NCBI RefSeq assembly: GCF_963678635.1
Contig: NC_087062.1
Location: 29,846,833 to 29,910,832, forward strand
Source: Symsagittifera roscoffensis
Lineage: Eukaryota; Xenacoelomorpha; Acoela; Convolutidae
Reading direction: 5' to 3'
Length of the DNA: 64,000 nt
The translations under genes were made by a program, and so were the position numbers. How positions within the stretch are numbered: the stretch's first letter is position 1; each line of letters starts with the position of its first letter. Below are positions 54,401 through 64,000 of this stretch, piece by piece. The notes beneath the pieces were generated by a model, which did no database searches, had not been told where the DNA came from, and saw nothing but the letters and a program-made list of their open reading frames with translations.

Positions 54401-57400
54401 GTCGACGAACTTTTACTAATTCGAGGCTCAATTTTACTTTTTCTTTTTGCGCCTTTTCCAATTCTACAGCTGCTTTTTGTCGTGTTCTCGCTAGTGTTTG
54501 CGAAGCGCAGCTTCGCCTGTGTTAATGTTTTTTTAAATGTATTTCGCGAGATTTTTGAAATTTTATTTACCCACAATTTGGTTTGACGCATTCCAAGTTA
54601 TTACATTCAACGTTAGTGCAGCAACTAAACGAGCAGTTTTTAATTTTTTTTTGCCGTTTTCCTGCTCGTTTGCAAGTTAGGAATTTCGCCTGTGTCAAGA
54701 GTTGTTTGCAAAAGTGTGTTTTAGCTTTTGAATTTTTCCGTGCAACTAAATATCACAAATAATCCTTGGAGGATGTCGAGTGATCCATCATTACACTTGC
54801 GAAGCAAAGTGTAATATTACGAACTTTCTTTTTTCCCCAACCCAAGTTGTAAATAAAAATGTTACTTTTGGTGGCACTTTTGAATCGGTAGGCTGCGGTT
54901 GCAGTATAAAATCATATGTGATTTGACATTTGATTACTAAAAAGTTGACGCAGTTCATGCATTTTTAATTCATCGAATGAAACAAAATGTTATTTGTTTC
55001 AAACAGCAATACAATGATAAAAAGCTCGATTTCAGAAATTTTCCAACTCAATGTATATAGCAATTTTTTTTGAAATTCATAATTTATACATAATTTGACT
55101 TCATGTTTTCCAATTTATTACATCCAAAATTGTGTCTTTTTGTATTTAGTGCTACTTTGCTACATCGAATTGTCAATTTATTAGCATATGTAGTTGCGTT
55201 ATTGGTGGCTAGTTTTTAGGAATTTTAGCATCCGTTTTTGAGTGGTTCGTGCGTGAGACTCAATTTTGCTTGGTCGCAGATCCGAATCCGAAACGTAGCT
55301 GATTTTTTGCTACTTCGAAATCTATTTCTCTTTTTTTCTTATTTCTTTTGATAGAGCTGCTTTTTGATCGTGATCTTGCAAGTGTTTGCAAAGCGCAGCT
55401 TCGCCTCTGTGTATAAAACTACTTACAGTCGCGATTCGAATTACATTAAAAAATTTCCGAAACGTTTTCTCAGTATTGAGAAAAACCGGTTTGAATTTTT
55501 TTGTTAGCTTCATTTCAGCGAGTAAAGCGAGCGATCAGGCTTATACTATGGCGATAAGGATTTGAGTTCTTGGGAGTTGAGTTTAATAAAGCACAGTCTT
55601 GGGTTCGAGTCCCGACCGGACCTTGTTTTGTTTTCCTGTATGAATAAAAAAATTTGGCGCTGGTTTTTCGGCTCAGCGTCTATTTATGTTATGCCGGCTT
55701 ATTGGCCGCTCTGTTAGAAATACTTGAAGTTAATTTAAAGCTGGTGGTTGATTTTTTCGACTGTTTTCTGTAATGGAGTTTTTTAGTATTTTTTCTAGAC
55801 TAAGTTGTTTTCGACGTGTTTCCTTTCGCTTGCTTGCAATTCTACGCTTGCGTTGAATCGAAATTGGCGTGAAGCTCTGCTTTACCTCTGTATTTATTTT
55901 TCCCCGGTACTTTCTGAGATACTCGCACAGGAACTGGCTATCTTTGTTTCTTCTTGCAGTTGCCATGCGGGAGCCACCTGTGCAGCCTGACAAACTGTTG
56001 GACCACCAGAAGTTTCAACACTGTGGCTCAGCAATCATAGACAGAGTTTTCAGCACCAGGAAGTACTATCATCCTCATCCCTCTGGCGCCAGGAGCATCG
56101 AGGAGCTGAAGCGGGCAGAGATAGTAGCCCAGACCAGGATATCGTGGGACCCCAAGGAACTAATCGCACTCATCAGCGAACACCTTGACTTCTTAGGTTG
56201 GTAAATCTAATTTTACAGCTTGTATTCCTCAGTCGACAAAGTGGCATCATTCAACCCAGGTGCGGTGGGGATGTCTCTTCTTTGGGATTTGACCCCCTCA
56301 CCATCCAACCTTAAGTATTTTTTGACGTCATCCATTTTCGGCCGAGCGACCTAACAATTTGAAGGGGAGCTCGCGCCAAAACGAGTTTTGGTCAAAAATT
56401 TTTAAAAACCTTTTGGCATGTTTTTCAAAAATTTCCTGATGTGCAGAAAATTTTGTCAAAATAGGATAGTTTTTTGTGTTTTAAAAGAGCTCGGAAAATC
56501 AATTTGGTCGACCTAAAAATAGGTCATCAACATTTTTTTTGAAAATCTGCCGCCATCCTCGAGAAAATTCTAGATCGGCCCCTGATTCAACTCACTCTAG
56601 AATCATTCCAGTTTGTGATAGGATCAAGAAAAAAATAGTGGGCTAAGATAGCTTGCGTTATGTTATAGGGTACTCCAATTCTGCAAAAACCCTTTTCCAC
56701 GAAGCAGAACTTGCTTCTTTCTACAAGACACATAAAATGAAGCCTATCGTTTTGCACCCTAAACCCCGAAATGCAGCCCGTCTAAGCGTGACAGTAGGCC
56801 AACCGGGTCAACCCATGGAGATAGTCCGACTCCCTTCCAGCCAAACCTCTTTACCTCTTCGTGCAGTATCCCATACCTCATCTTTGACTCAACCTCAACG
56901 CATAATGTTCTCTAATATACTTGCGTCATCACAGCAATCAACTGTCGAGGTAATTTAAGAAAGACTAAAAGCCCCATTATAGGCAAGCTGGGAATACGAT
57001 CCTACTTTTGAAGGCAAAAGGCATGTTTTGGCCTATTTGGTGGGAAAAGAGAACGAAAAGAAAAGCAATTCTTTCTCTAAGTTGTTTTACCCTTTAAAAC
57101 ACGTTTTCACTGATTAGTTGAGTATTATTTAGTCACCAAATTGAACATTTGTTTTGTTAAGTTTTTGTGGAAAAACGCCATCGAGCAATGTGTAGAGACC
57201 TGATTGCATCCTTTATTTATTATTTTCAGGTGAATCGGCAATCAGAAATGTCGAACAATATCTCGACTGTCGCTAGTAGAGCAACAAACAGTCACCATAG
57301 TTCAGTCACAGGGTCACCTATGTTATGGCCATGTAGGTCCAGGAATCACAACTTTGCCGGATCACATGGCGACAGCCACGCAGTGCCTTCAACTCCGGAA

Positions 57401-60400
57401 ACCTACAAATCAGTGAAACGCCAAATCCAGCAATCTAGGGGAATAGTGCCCTCTGTACCGTCGCCATTGGTAGTAAACTCCGTGTGCAATTCGACTCAAA
57501 ATAGTCTCTCGGCGGTCGTAGATCTGAACATGAGTTTGGCGAGTGTGGCCAATACAGAAGATAAGAGTCTCTCGTTGCCCTGGAGAGCATCACTGCCGAA
57601 TAAGAGCAGGACTCTGAACAACATTGTCGAGAGCTATTTGGAATCGCAACATGCCAAATGCGAACGCCCAATTGTGTTCTGTCCTCCGTTTTCTCTCAAA
57701 GAGTGCGTTAATTTTTTTTATAAGACAAAGAAAAATTGTTTTAATTTTGAAATAAGTGTCTGTTATTATTTCAGGCAGCACAAATGCCCGGAGCCCCTCT
57801 ACAATACATCTGCCCCACTTTCCGTTGCAAAGAGAATGTTCCTTCGTAAAGTGAGTGATCTCTGTGTTTTTAAAACCAGCAACATCATTTGCTGCATCGA
57901 ATTGGCATGACAGCTTATTTGTTGCACCTTTACAGTTGACTTTCGAACACTTATAAGTTTGCACAGTTGATGCATTTTTAATTCATCAAATGAACCGAAA
58001 AAAGCTATTTGTTTCAAACAACATAGCAATAATAAAATCTCGATTTGAGAAATTTTCTAACACAAATATCTCGCAATTTTTTGAAGTGCACAATTTATTC
58101 ATAATGTTACTTTATGATTTGCAATTTATTACGTGCAAAGTTGTATCTTTTTGTTTTTGGTGCTCCTTTTGATGCATTGAATTGGCAATTTATTAGCATA
58201 TGTAGCTGCGTTATTTGGGGATTTTAAGCATCACTGGCTGAATGGTTAGTGTGTTAGACTCAAATTTGCTAGGTCGCACGTTTTTGCTAATTCGAGTTTT
58301 TGCTAAGCTTCGAGTTTTTGCAAGTTCGAGGCTTATTTCTACTTTCTTTATGTCACTTGATAGAGCTGCTTTTTGGTCGTCTTCTCGCAAGTGTTTCCGA
58401 AGCGCAGCTTCGCCTCTATATATAACATAATATTTGAAATTTAAAAATGAAGTTTAGTCAAAAAAGACTAAGTCAGAAACAGCGATTGAGGATTGTTGAT
58501 TGGTTTTTTGAATACCGTATTTGAGCTTATTAAGAGTAATGAACGTAAGAAGTACTCTTCTACAGGTCTTGCTAATTTTTTTTTGACCATTTCGGAAATG
58601 TGAATCATTTTGGTATTCGGGTGTTTCAGTTTTTTTGTTTTCCACGCAAAACCAGCTACCACAAACAAGCATCGGACTGAGTTGAATGATATATCATAGA
58701 AAAGCCATTTCAGTTGTGATTCGAACGACATTTGAAAATTTTGATAAACTTTCCTAGTGTTGAGAAAAACCGGTTTGAAATTTTTGATTTTCCGTCTTAA
58801 TTCAAGCGAATAAGGCAAGCGAGCAGGCTTACAACAGCTTTATTAAGCGAAACTTAAAATTTAACCACCTTAAAATATAATCTTAAGCAATTAAATTAAT
58901 TTTTTAGCTCCATTCTAAGAACTTGAAACTTTTTAAAAAATTTGGAAAATTTTCTGCAAAAAATATGAAATTTTTTTTTGAAATCTGATTTTTTTCATTT
59001 TTGTTTTTCTAGTCAATTTTCTAAACCATGTTTGTGTCTTATTTGCCTGTATTACTATGAATGTCAAATATGCCTAAAACATAGTTTTACATCAGACTTT
59101 TTTGTCAACCCAAGCAGAAAAACTAAGCTTTATCTTGTAATTTTTTTTAAAGACTATGGTCGGGGACATTCTGTGCTACTTGCACAGTATTCGGCTATCC
59201 TTGTTTTCTAGTTTTTTTCCAGAAAAAAGTCTTAAAATTTGTTCACGCTCAGTTTTGATTTTTCGCGGTTTGACTTGTGATTTCTTTTCAAGTTTCTATT
59301 GTTAAAAGGAAGGCAAACTCCACTATCGAACACTTAAGTTCTAAAGGTCACAAGAAGCGTGATTAAATTCTAATTTTAAAAATGGAAATTAATTATCAGA
59401 TTTCCCAGCGAATTAAAAATTTTACCTATTGATCCAGTTTTCTCAAATTAGGTTAATTTTAACATGAAAGTGTCCATCATAATTTGTTCTACAAACTCAA
59501 AGAGCTTTAAGGCCATCTATTTTTTTCTTCGAAATTCAAAAGTTGTAGATATTTCGAAAAAACAAGTCAGTTTTACTTTCAGTTTCCTTGCGTTCATTAC
59601 TCTTTTTCAACTGTCAGTTGGCAATGTTTTATTTCTTTTGTGTGCAGGTGCACGGAGGCAGTGGTTGGGGTGGCGGCATGGACGGAAGCTCTAGTTCTTT
59701 TAACCGCAAACTGATTCATAGCCGTTTCCGACCAGTGATGACTTTCTCGGAGGCCAACATCGACAGGGGTTTCTTCACTTCCGTCTCATTCTCAGTTAGT
59801 AATGGTTCGGTTAATTTGGGAAGTGAGATTTTTTTAGTTGTGAAGATTTTGACCGATGCTCAGAACTTGTCTTATTCAGGCCTTAAGTTTTATTTATGGC
59901 TTTTATAAACCCTAACTAATTGAAGTCTTGCAGAAGAATAAATATATATTATATTCGGAGTTTTCGTCGAAGCATTTTTCTTTTTAGAAATGTCGGTCGG
60001 ACCTGTTCATCGGCACTTCGATGGGAGAGGTGAGGCGCTACTCCTGCTCCACTGATGGCCAGGTGCCCATGTGTTCGTTCGAGTGCCATGACACATCTAT
60101 TGCAGGGATAGATGTGACCACATCCTCCAACCTACTCTTAACTACTGTGTCCTGGGGCAGTCCAGGCGCCACTCTCTGGAAACTGACAGAAGACAGGAAT
60201 TCATGCTCAAAAGTGTAAGTCAACATGTATAAAAAGAGTTGTAGTTTTTGGTATCCTACTGTTGTCAAGAAGCCATGGAGACCTAAGAAACCTGCAGAAA
60301 TTTTGCTGCATGGCGCTGTATGAATGTAAATAATGGGAGAGTGGGGTAAAACATAATTAAAACTAATAGAAATTTTGGACATTGGTCCTTTTAGATAACG

Positions 60401-63400
60401 CAAAAAGTGAGATTTCGTAAAAATTTTCTCTAAGTTATCACATGTTCGATCGTACACTTATCGTCTGTAGTAAATATGAGTACATTTCAGAATGGACTTT
60501 GAGAACGAGATGTACTGTGAATTCTCTAAAGTAAATCAGGACCTCGTGATTGGGAGCTACAATGAAAAGGCATTTGTAAGTAGCATTTCATACCCTAAAA
60601 TTAAATTTAGACTTCAATTCGTCCCCTTCGGTACAGTTTTTTTTCGCATCGATATTAGCCCACTTAATTTGAAGTTTTTTCTGAATCTGACTTTTTGGAA
60701 GTATTGCTTTCATTTTTTTCACCAAAAAATTGCGTTGTTACGCTTGTGATGAGCAAGCGTTATCAAATCCAAATATAGACTTTTTTGGGTTAACAACTAG
60801 TTTAACAGAATCACTTGAATCTTTTTACCTTTGGTTCATATGAAATCAAAAGTCAGACGTTAATTCGCACATAAAGACAGGTCAATGGTTCGAATCCGGT
60901 TACGACCTGTTTTTTTTTTGCAAGCGGAAAATTACGAGCGCGTCAAAAATCTTTGTCGAATTTGTGTTTGTCTGCTTTTTTGTCGGCACAACTACCTAAC
61001 ATGTGGGCATTTTTTACTCCAATTAAAAACCATTCCAGCGTATTCTGATTTTGGGCAATTAATTAGTTCCAAGAGTTAAATTTTGTCTTTTTTTTGTTAT
61101 TTTTCGATTTTTTTCATGCCTTTTATCAAAAAGTGTTGGAGGTCGTTTTTTTATAACTTTAAGAATTGTTCTCTGCACTTGGCGCAGTGGTAATACTCAT
61201 GCTTGAGGCGACAAATCCCAGAAGATCGATTCCAGTCGGGATTTGATTTTTTGTGGAAACTGAAAATTTTCATGTCTGCTATTTTTTGTCGGCTTAGGTC
61301 CCGAAGAAAGGTTCGATTTCTTTTAGGCATTTTGAAAGCTTTTTGTCATTAAAAGATTTTTGTCCTTCTTTGCAATTTTTTTACCAAGAAAAATATTTTT
61401 TTTGATTTGTTTTATTTGCTGGTAATCATAGTCATTCATTCTTGGGAGCTTCGCCTCTGTGTTTACTATATAGAATCTACATCTTCATATGTGTGCATTG
61501 TCATGCTTTATATGTAGGTGTACGATATAGCGAGTAAGACCCGCATCCGCTCCTTGTTCCACCCGGGTTACTCTAACAACTACCTGATGAACATGGCCAC
61601 AGGTAGCTACCACTCGAACAACCTAGTGCTGAATGACGGAGTGCTGTGGGACACTAGACAGCCCAATCCACTCCACAAGTTCGACAAGTTTAACGACTCA
61701 ATCGCAGGACAGTTCCACCCGAACACACTCCAGGTTAGAATTAGTTTGTTGGAATCAGTGAAGTCATGAGCAATAGCCCTCCATTTAATTTAGTCAATTG
61801 AGTTTGATCTGAAGTTCGAGAGCTGAGAAATACATTTTACACAAGCAAAATAGCGAGCCTAGTGTTGTATTATGAATCTGCTTTTTTTCCTACACATTTT
61901 GCAAATAAAAGTGCTCATTTCATGACTAAATTGAAGCAATTTTTTTAGATAATTGGGTATACTGCGTACATCGATTCAGTTTGGAGAATTATTTGGAAAC
62001 TTGTGGTTGATTTTTTCGCTGTCAAAATTTATTGAGAGGAATTATTGTAAGATGTTATTTTGGCGAGTGTTATTGCAGAAAAAATTTCATTGTTACTAAT
62101 CTTATAACAGAATGGGGGCCAAACACAAACTGTATTTCAGGTTGTTATTAATAGCGAAGTGTGGGATTTGAGGACATACAAGTTAGTGCAGACAGTTCCT
62201 GCACTAGATCAATGTCTGGTCTGGTTCAACAATGCACACAATGTCATCTACAGTAGTGCCTTCACAGCTGTGGACGATGACAGATCTCTCACTATGGCAT
62301 CCTGTATCAAGACCATAGACGCATGCGACTACCAGACCATAGGTGAGTGGGTAGTTGATGTAGGGCTAGTGAAGTACTACAAAACAAAGTAATCGTATCA
62401 AAAGTGCACTAATGGTTTTAAAGCAGGGTGGCCACGGTATCAGTGCCAATGCCAAATCAGTGCGATGCGTGGTCTGTCAGTGCCATCAGTGCCAGCAAAT
62501 CAATATCAGTGGCAGTTTTTTTTTCATCGCGCTTCTTTAGTGAATCGTTCAAAATCAAAAATTTTAGCAGGATTACACAGTATACGATTTTTCTTCAGGT
62601 AGTCTAAGAAGAAATTAGTTGGGAAAAAAAACATTGTGTCAAAAAAGATGGGACATCGAAAAAAATGTGGAGCAAAAAGCCATAAAAGGGCTATTTTTCA
62701 AAAAAATGTTAGTGCCTGGTATTTATTTTCATCTGTGCGAGTGTCAGTGCCAGCTATTTCTCAGACACTGACCACCTTGTAAAGCTAATTTACTCGAGCA
62801 ATAGAGCGCTAATGAGGCGACAATTTCATAGTATTTACATGTTATCTTATTTCTGGGACCTTTTAAGCATAAAATTTTCGATATTCAAGACATGGATGTT
62901 GATTTTTTATTAAGAAAGTATAATGGACTTAATCGTGGTACCCGTTAATTTCCAAATATTCATTAAGTATCACTTAAATAGATCAGACTAATTTTCGATC
63001 AACTTAAAGTCACATTTGTAAGTAACTGGCCGACTTTCTGAGCCATTGTTCGTTTAGCCACTCTGGACACGAAAAAGAAGGTGGGCGACGTGTCGATTGA
63101 GCCGAGAGACCAGTACGTTGCAGTCATCGAGAACGGAGGCGGCAACGGGGGCGTGTTTCTTCACGAGAGTGGCATCTGCAAGATATACGAAGTGGGAGTG
63201 CCCAGAGAACCAGACCAGGAGGACGAGGTAACACTATTCATTCCATGCATTTTTTTGGCTGGTTAGTTAAACTGTGATGCGAGAATTGTGGCTGCGAGTG
63301 TTATGAAATTAAAGGGCTAAGTTAGCGGCAAGTCGAGTAAGTATATTCTAACGAGCTTAATGTTTTATCAATCTACTTTGCGCTAGCCAGTTTTTCGTCA

Positions 63401-63921
63401 ATTAACCAGTTAAATCTTTCGAGGTCGTGTTTCTTTTCTAATTCACTCAATTTGAAAAATAAGTTTCGACTCAACAGAGCCAGTGATTGAAAGTGACAAT
63501 TTGTTTAAATTCTTTTTTTTTACAGGAAAATAGCGACAATGATGATGATGAGGACGATGATGATGATGATGACGACGACGACGATGAAGATGATGACGAC
63601 GATGATGAAGCTGTAATATTTGATGAGCTTCTCAATCATCAGATGCAGATGCCGCCACACAGAGGAAGTGGATCGGGAAGCAACCGCGGGAATGGGCCAT
63701 CAGGCGGAGCATCGGGAATAAACGCCGCGGGATATGAAGACGAAGAAGATGACGATGAAGAGGATTCGGACAGTGATAGTGAATTTGACGACGGGGATTT
63801 TTTTGAAGGGGAGTTTGAACCCGCCGGAGCTTTAGTCGATGAGGACAGTTTAGGTTCAATGAATCATGAAGACGATGAAGATGAAAACAGTCCGGAGTCT
63901 CTCCTGGACTTGGACCAATGA
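38853..63921 (+). CDS. DCAF1: DCAF1 (VprBP), CRL4 substrate receptor, 24 coding exons
   Basis: Exons: 38853-39094, 39414-39490, 39753-39829, 40192-40335, 40638-40796, 40997-41270, 41758-42047, 42362-42463, 44176-44369, 50540-50693, 50978-51146, 52593-53368, 53546-53699, 55960-56196, 56669-56949, 57230-57702, 57775-57850, 59648-59794, 59988-60214, 60491-60575, 61518-61733, 62141-62342, 63058-63227, 63526-63921. All junctions are GT-AG and in phase: 5,322 bases, 1,773 aa. DCAF1 recruits substrates to the CUL4-DDB1 ubiquitin ligase and is mostly nuclear. Recognisable blocks against the animal family: D97-P-D-P-F-D-D-R, an armadillo-like helical region (exons 4-13), LisH (about 988-1030), CPPFSL...HKCPEP (exons 16-17), WD40 (1294-1642) with WDTR at 1490-1493 and WDLR at 1526-1529, and an acidic tail. 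It is longer than human DCAF1 (about 1,507 aa). The extra length is mainly an acidic N-terminus and linker sequence in exons 6-7. Least certain is the exon 2 donor at 39491. Confidence 0.93.
41300..41530 (+). repeat. tRNA-derived SINE in DCAF1 intron 6
   Basis: A tRNA-like head runs from about 41328 to 41395: an A-box-like TGGTGAAGTGGTTACG, an anticodon-arm-like stretch, and a B-box-like GGATGTTCGAAGCC. A body with AGCTGTACAGCT and TGGTCCTTTCCCTCG follows. Confidence 0.6.
42651..43001. repeat. Foldback/MITE with GGGTRCAAGTATGA termini
   Basis: The left end GGGTACAAGTATGATAGTTG and the right end (reverse complement) GGGTGCAAGTATGAAAGATG are inverted repeats of about 26 bases, each followed by GGTCCC. 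Related ends occur at 23116, 43921 and flanking the foldback near 16616. It lies in DCAF1 intron 8. Confidence 0.7.
43199..43271 (-). tRNA. tRNA-Phe (anticodon GAA)
   Basis: The reverse complement begins GCCGTGATAGCTCAG and folds into a full cloverleaf of 73 nt including an A discriminator (43199). The acceptor stem GCCGTGA/TCGCGGC has one G-T wobble. The A box TAGCTCAGTTGGG and B box GGTTCGATCCC are intact, and the anticodon loop has CTGAAGA with anticodon GAA. It is nearly identical to animal tRNA-Phe outside the acceptor stem. It is nested antisense in DCAF1 intron 8, with no intron of its own. Confidence 0.97.
43491..43612 (+). repeat. 46-bp tandem repeat, about 2.7 copies
   Basis: The unit begins TTGAGAAAGTTAAAGATTAC and recurs at 43515 and 43561 with a degenerate partial copy before. 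The two full units are almost identical. It lies in DCAF1 intron 8 and has no coding role. Confidence 0.85.
43682..43904. repeat. MITE family M1, copy 2
   Basis: The terminal inverted repeats are about 30 bases (left TTTGGGCTCTTTTCCAATCC, right ending CTGGAAAAGAGCCAAA), joined to C- and G-runs. The internal TTTACGTGTTATTA and TGCGTGATGTTACG motifs are shared with copies 3 and 4. Confidence 0.85.
47611..48940 (+). repeat. 1.33-kb tandem segmental duplication, copy A
   Basis: It starts TTTTTCTAGCCGTAG and ends with a TGTCTGAG junction, directly abutting copy B at an offset of 1,330 bases. It contains a SINE with hairpin tail (47798), M1 MITE copy 3 (48162-48391) and a decayed exon-10 copy. By eye it differs from copy B at only about ten positions apart from poly-T lengths and one ~18-base insertion. 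Confidence 0.95.
48525..48790 (+). pseudogene. Fossil copy of DCAF1 exon 10 (in copy A)
   Basis: It aligns by eye with 50319-50693. GTCTATTTGTAATCGGACAT matches the polypyrimidine-side sequence before exon 10, and GGCATAGTTTGTGGCTACTG matches the exon start. The splice-acceptor CTCTAG has become CTCGTG and the frame has a stop, so it cannot serve as an exon. A weaker match continues into the exon's CCCACGAG...CCATG part. Confidence 0.65.
48941..50280 (+). repeat. 1.33-kb tandem segmental duplication, copy B
   Basis: Nearly identical to copy A. Differences seen include C to G at 49303, an extra ~18-base segment near 49648-49665, and shorter T runs. M1 MITE copy 4 is at 49486-49731. The near-identity in unconstrained intron DNA indicates a very recent duplication, or an assembly artefact. 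Confidence 0.95.
49855..50118 (+). pseudogene. Fossil copy of DCAF1 exon 10 (in copy B)
   Basis: Same as the copy in segment A, carried along by the recent duplication and with the same disabling changes. This places the first exon duplication and its decay before the 1.33-kb duplication. Confidence 0.65.
51264..52565 (+). repeat. R3 repeat interrupted by R2, DCAF1 intron 11
   Basis: The R3 left part (51264-51630) and right part (52461-52565) are separated by an R2 element (51631-52460). The first 189 bases of that R2 are tandemly duplicated (second start at 51820). The R3 end lies about 30 bases before the exon-12 acceptor at 52592. Confidence 0.7.
53700..55959 (+). other. DCAF1 intron 13
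   Basis: It contains hairpin tails at 54052, 54500, 55388 and 55869, a SINE (54310-54520), an isolated B-box stretch GGGTTCGAGTCCCGACC (about 55594-55610), and an R2-like piece around 55435-55550. A decayed R2 terminus (about 55904-55945) lies immediately before the acceptor at 55958-55959. No coding sequence. Confidence 0.75.
54310..54520 (+). repeat. tRNA-derived SINE with terminal hairpin
   Basis: It starts with GGCTAGTGTTTG, has an A-box-like GTGGTTAAAGCGTAAG (about 54340-54355) and a B-box-like ACGTTCGAGTACGAG (about 54384-54398), then ends in a perfect GCGAAGCGCAGCTTCGC hairpin (54500-54516). It is one of the clearest full-length members. Confidence 0.6.
55960..56949 (+). other. DCAF1 exons 14-15: LisH dimerisation region
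   Basis: Exon 14 ends, and exon 15 begins, within a LisH-type helix pair (ELIALISEHLDFLGY joined to SNSAKTLFHEAEL), matching the LisH of animal DCAF1. The intron falls inside the LisH glycine codon. The 33 residues before it are conserved (V-A-Q-x-R-I-S). Exon 15 continues into a low-complexity Pro/Ser linker. Confidence 0.85.
56250..56585. repeat. R6 foldback-like element, copy 2
   Basis: It shares the GGCCGAGCGACC, GTCAAAATAGG and TTTTTTTTGAAAATC blocks and the CTCGAGAAAATTCTAGATC right end with 36621-36990. It lies in DCAF1 intron 14. Confidence 0.55.
58219..58415 (+). repeat. tRNA-derived SINE with terminal hairpin
   Basis: A-box-like CTGGCTGAATGGTTAGTG (about 58232-58249), a duplicated CTAATTCGAGTTTTTGC stretch, then the hairpin tail around 58397-58413 followed by CTCT. 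It lies in DCAF1 intron 17. Confidence 0.6.
58533..59635 (+). repeat. R3 repeat interrupted by R2, DCAF1 intron 17
   Basis: The R3 left end (58533-58583) is split from its main body (59209-59635) by an R2 element (58583-59208). The R2 entered R3 at a different position from that in intron 11. R3 ends about 12 bases before the exon-18 acceptor at 59646-59647. Confidence 0.7.
59648..63227 (+). other. DCAF1 exons 18-23: WD40 region with DDB1-binding WDxR motifs
   Basis: Residues 1294-1642 match the C-terminal beta-propeller of DCAF1. The FSRFRP-like strand is HSRFRPVMTF. WDTR (1490-1493, exon 21) and WDLR (1526-1529, exon 22) are the paired WDxR motifs that contact DDB1, so CRL4 recruitment should be intact. 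VPALDQC in exon 22 is almost unchanged from vertebrates. Confidence 0.9.
61165..61462 (+). repeat. tRNA-derived SINE in DCAF1 intron 20
   Basis: A-box TGGCGCAGTGGTAATAC (about 61180-61196), B-box-like GATCGATTCCAGTC (about 61224-61237), a T-rich body with TTGTCGGCTTAGG, and a truncated hairpin tail AGCTTCGCCTCTGTG at 61448-61462. The same body follows a B box near 45480-45590. Confidence 0.65.
63526..63921 (+). other. DCAF1 last coding exon: acidic tail
   Basis: It encodes 131 residues beginning with an almost pure Asp/Glu run over about 25 residues, and has a second acidic block before the stop at 63919-63921. An acidic C-terminus is a family hallmark. The remaining 79 bases of the window are the start of the 3' UTR. 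Confidence 0.9.
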
Positions 63922-64000
63922 ATGAACTTCTGACCTTTAAAACTAAGAGATATTTATGGAGACTAATTGATTGGTAATAACAACTTAATGTTTTTTGTTG

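Noticed and set aside
55594-55610. A second tRNA gene, suggested by GGGTTCGAGTCCCGACC
   Set aside because: Only the B-box arm is present; no matching acceptor, D or anticodon arms can be formed around it.

Overview
The window comes from a non-vertebrate animal genome. It holds three recognisable animal nuclear genes (a Jun-type bZIP factor, a PNISR-like RS protein, and DCAF1/VprBP). They have GT-AG introns, some several kb long and AT-rich, full of tRNA-derived SINEs, foldback elements and other dispersed repeats. I cannot assign a phylum. Everything coding reads on the + strand; the one exception is a tRNA-Phe gene lying antisense inside a DCAF1 intron.

1-16072: a very large Ty3/Gypsy-type retroelement whose 5' end lies outside the window. 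ORF1 (about 2,500 codons) runs gag with two CCHC knuckles, protease, reverse transcriptase, RNase H, an unusual ~500-residue spacer, integrase with GPY/F module, then a C-terminal extension that resembles the first half of a macro (ADP-ribose-binding) domain. The second half of that domain follows in the -1 frame up to 7748. ORF2 (796 codons) has a coiled coil and an SGNH/GDSL hydrolase-like domain with all catalytic residues in place. ORF3 (1,085 codons) overlaps ORF2 and I do not recognise it. Two head-to-tail ~620-bp repeats, each with several hairpins whose stems are conserved while loops vary, close the element. This retroelement is the strongest candidate for an undescribed system here.

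16073-27391: a 77-bp-arm foldback, then a three-exon Jun homologue (419 codons) with a probable MAPK docking site and a diverged leucine zipper, followed by repeat-rich intergenic DNA. 27392-29752: an intronless coding region for a PNISR-like splicing-associated RS protein. 29753-38852: ~9 kb without a supportable gene.

38853-63921: DCAF1, reconstructed here as 24 coding exons (1,773 codons; every exon joins in phase). It has an acidic N-terminal extension, armadillo-like region, LisH, WD40 region with two WDxR DDB1-binding motifs, and an acidic tail. Its 6.2-kb intron 9 carries a recent 1.33-kb tandem duplication, and each copy includes a decayed copy of exon 10. Several introns have the ends of the same two repeat families sitting directly against the 3' splice site.

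Exon boundaries were set by eye from reading frame, GT/AG sites and remembered family similarity. No alignment or database search was run.
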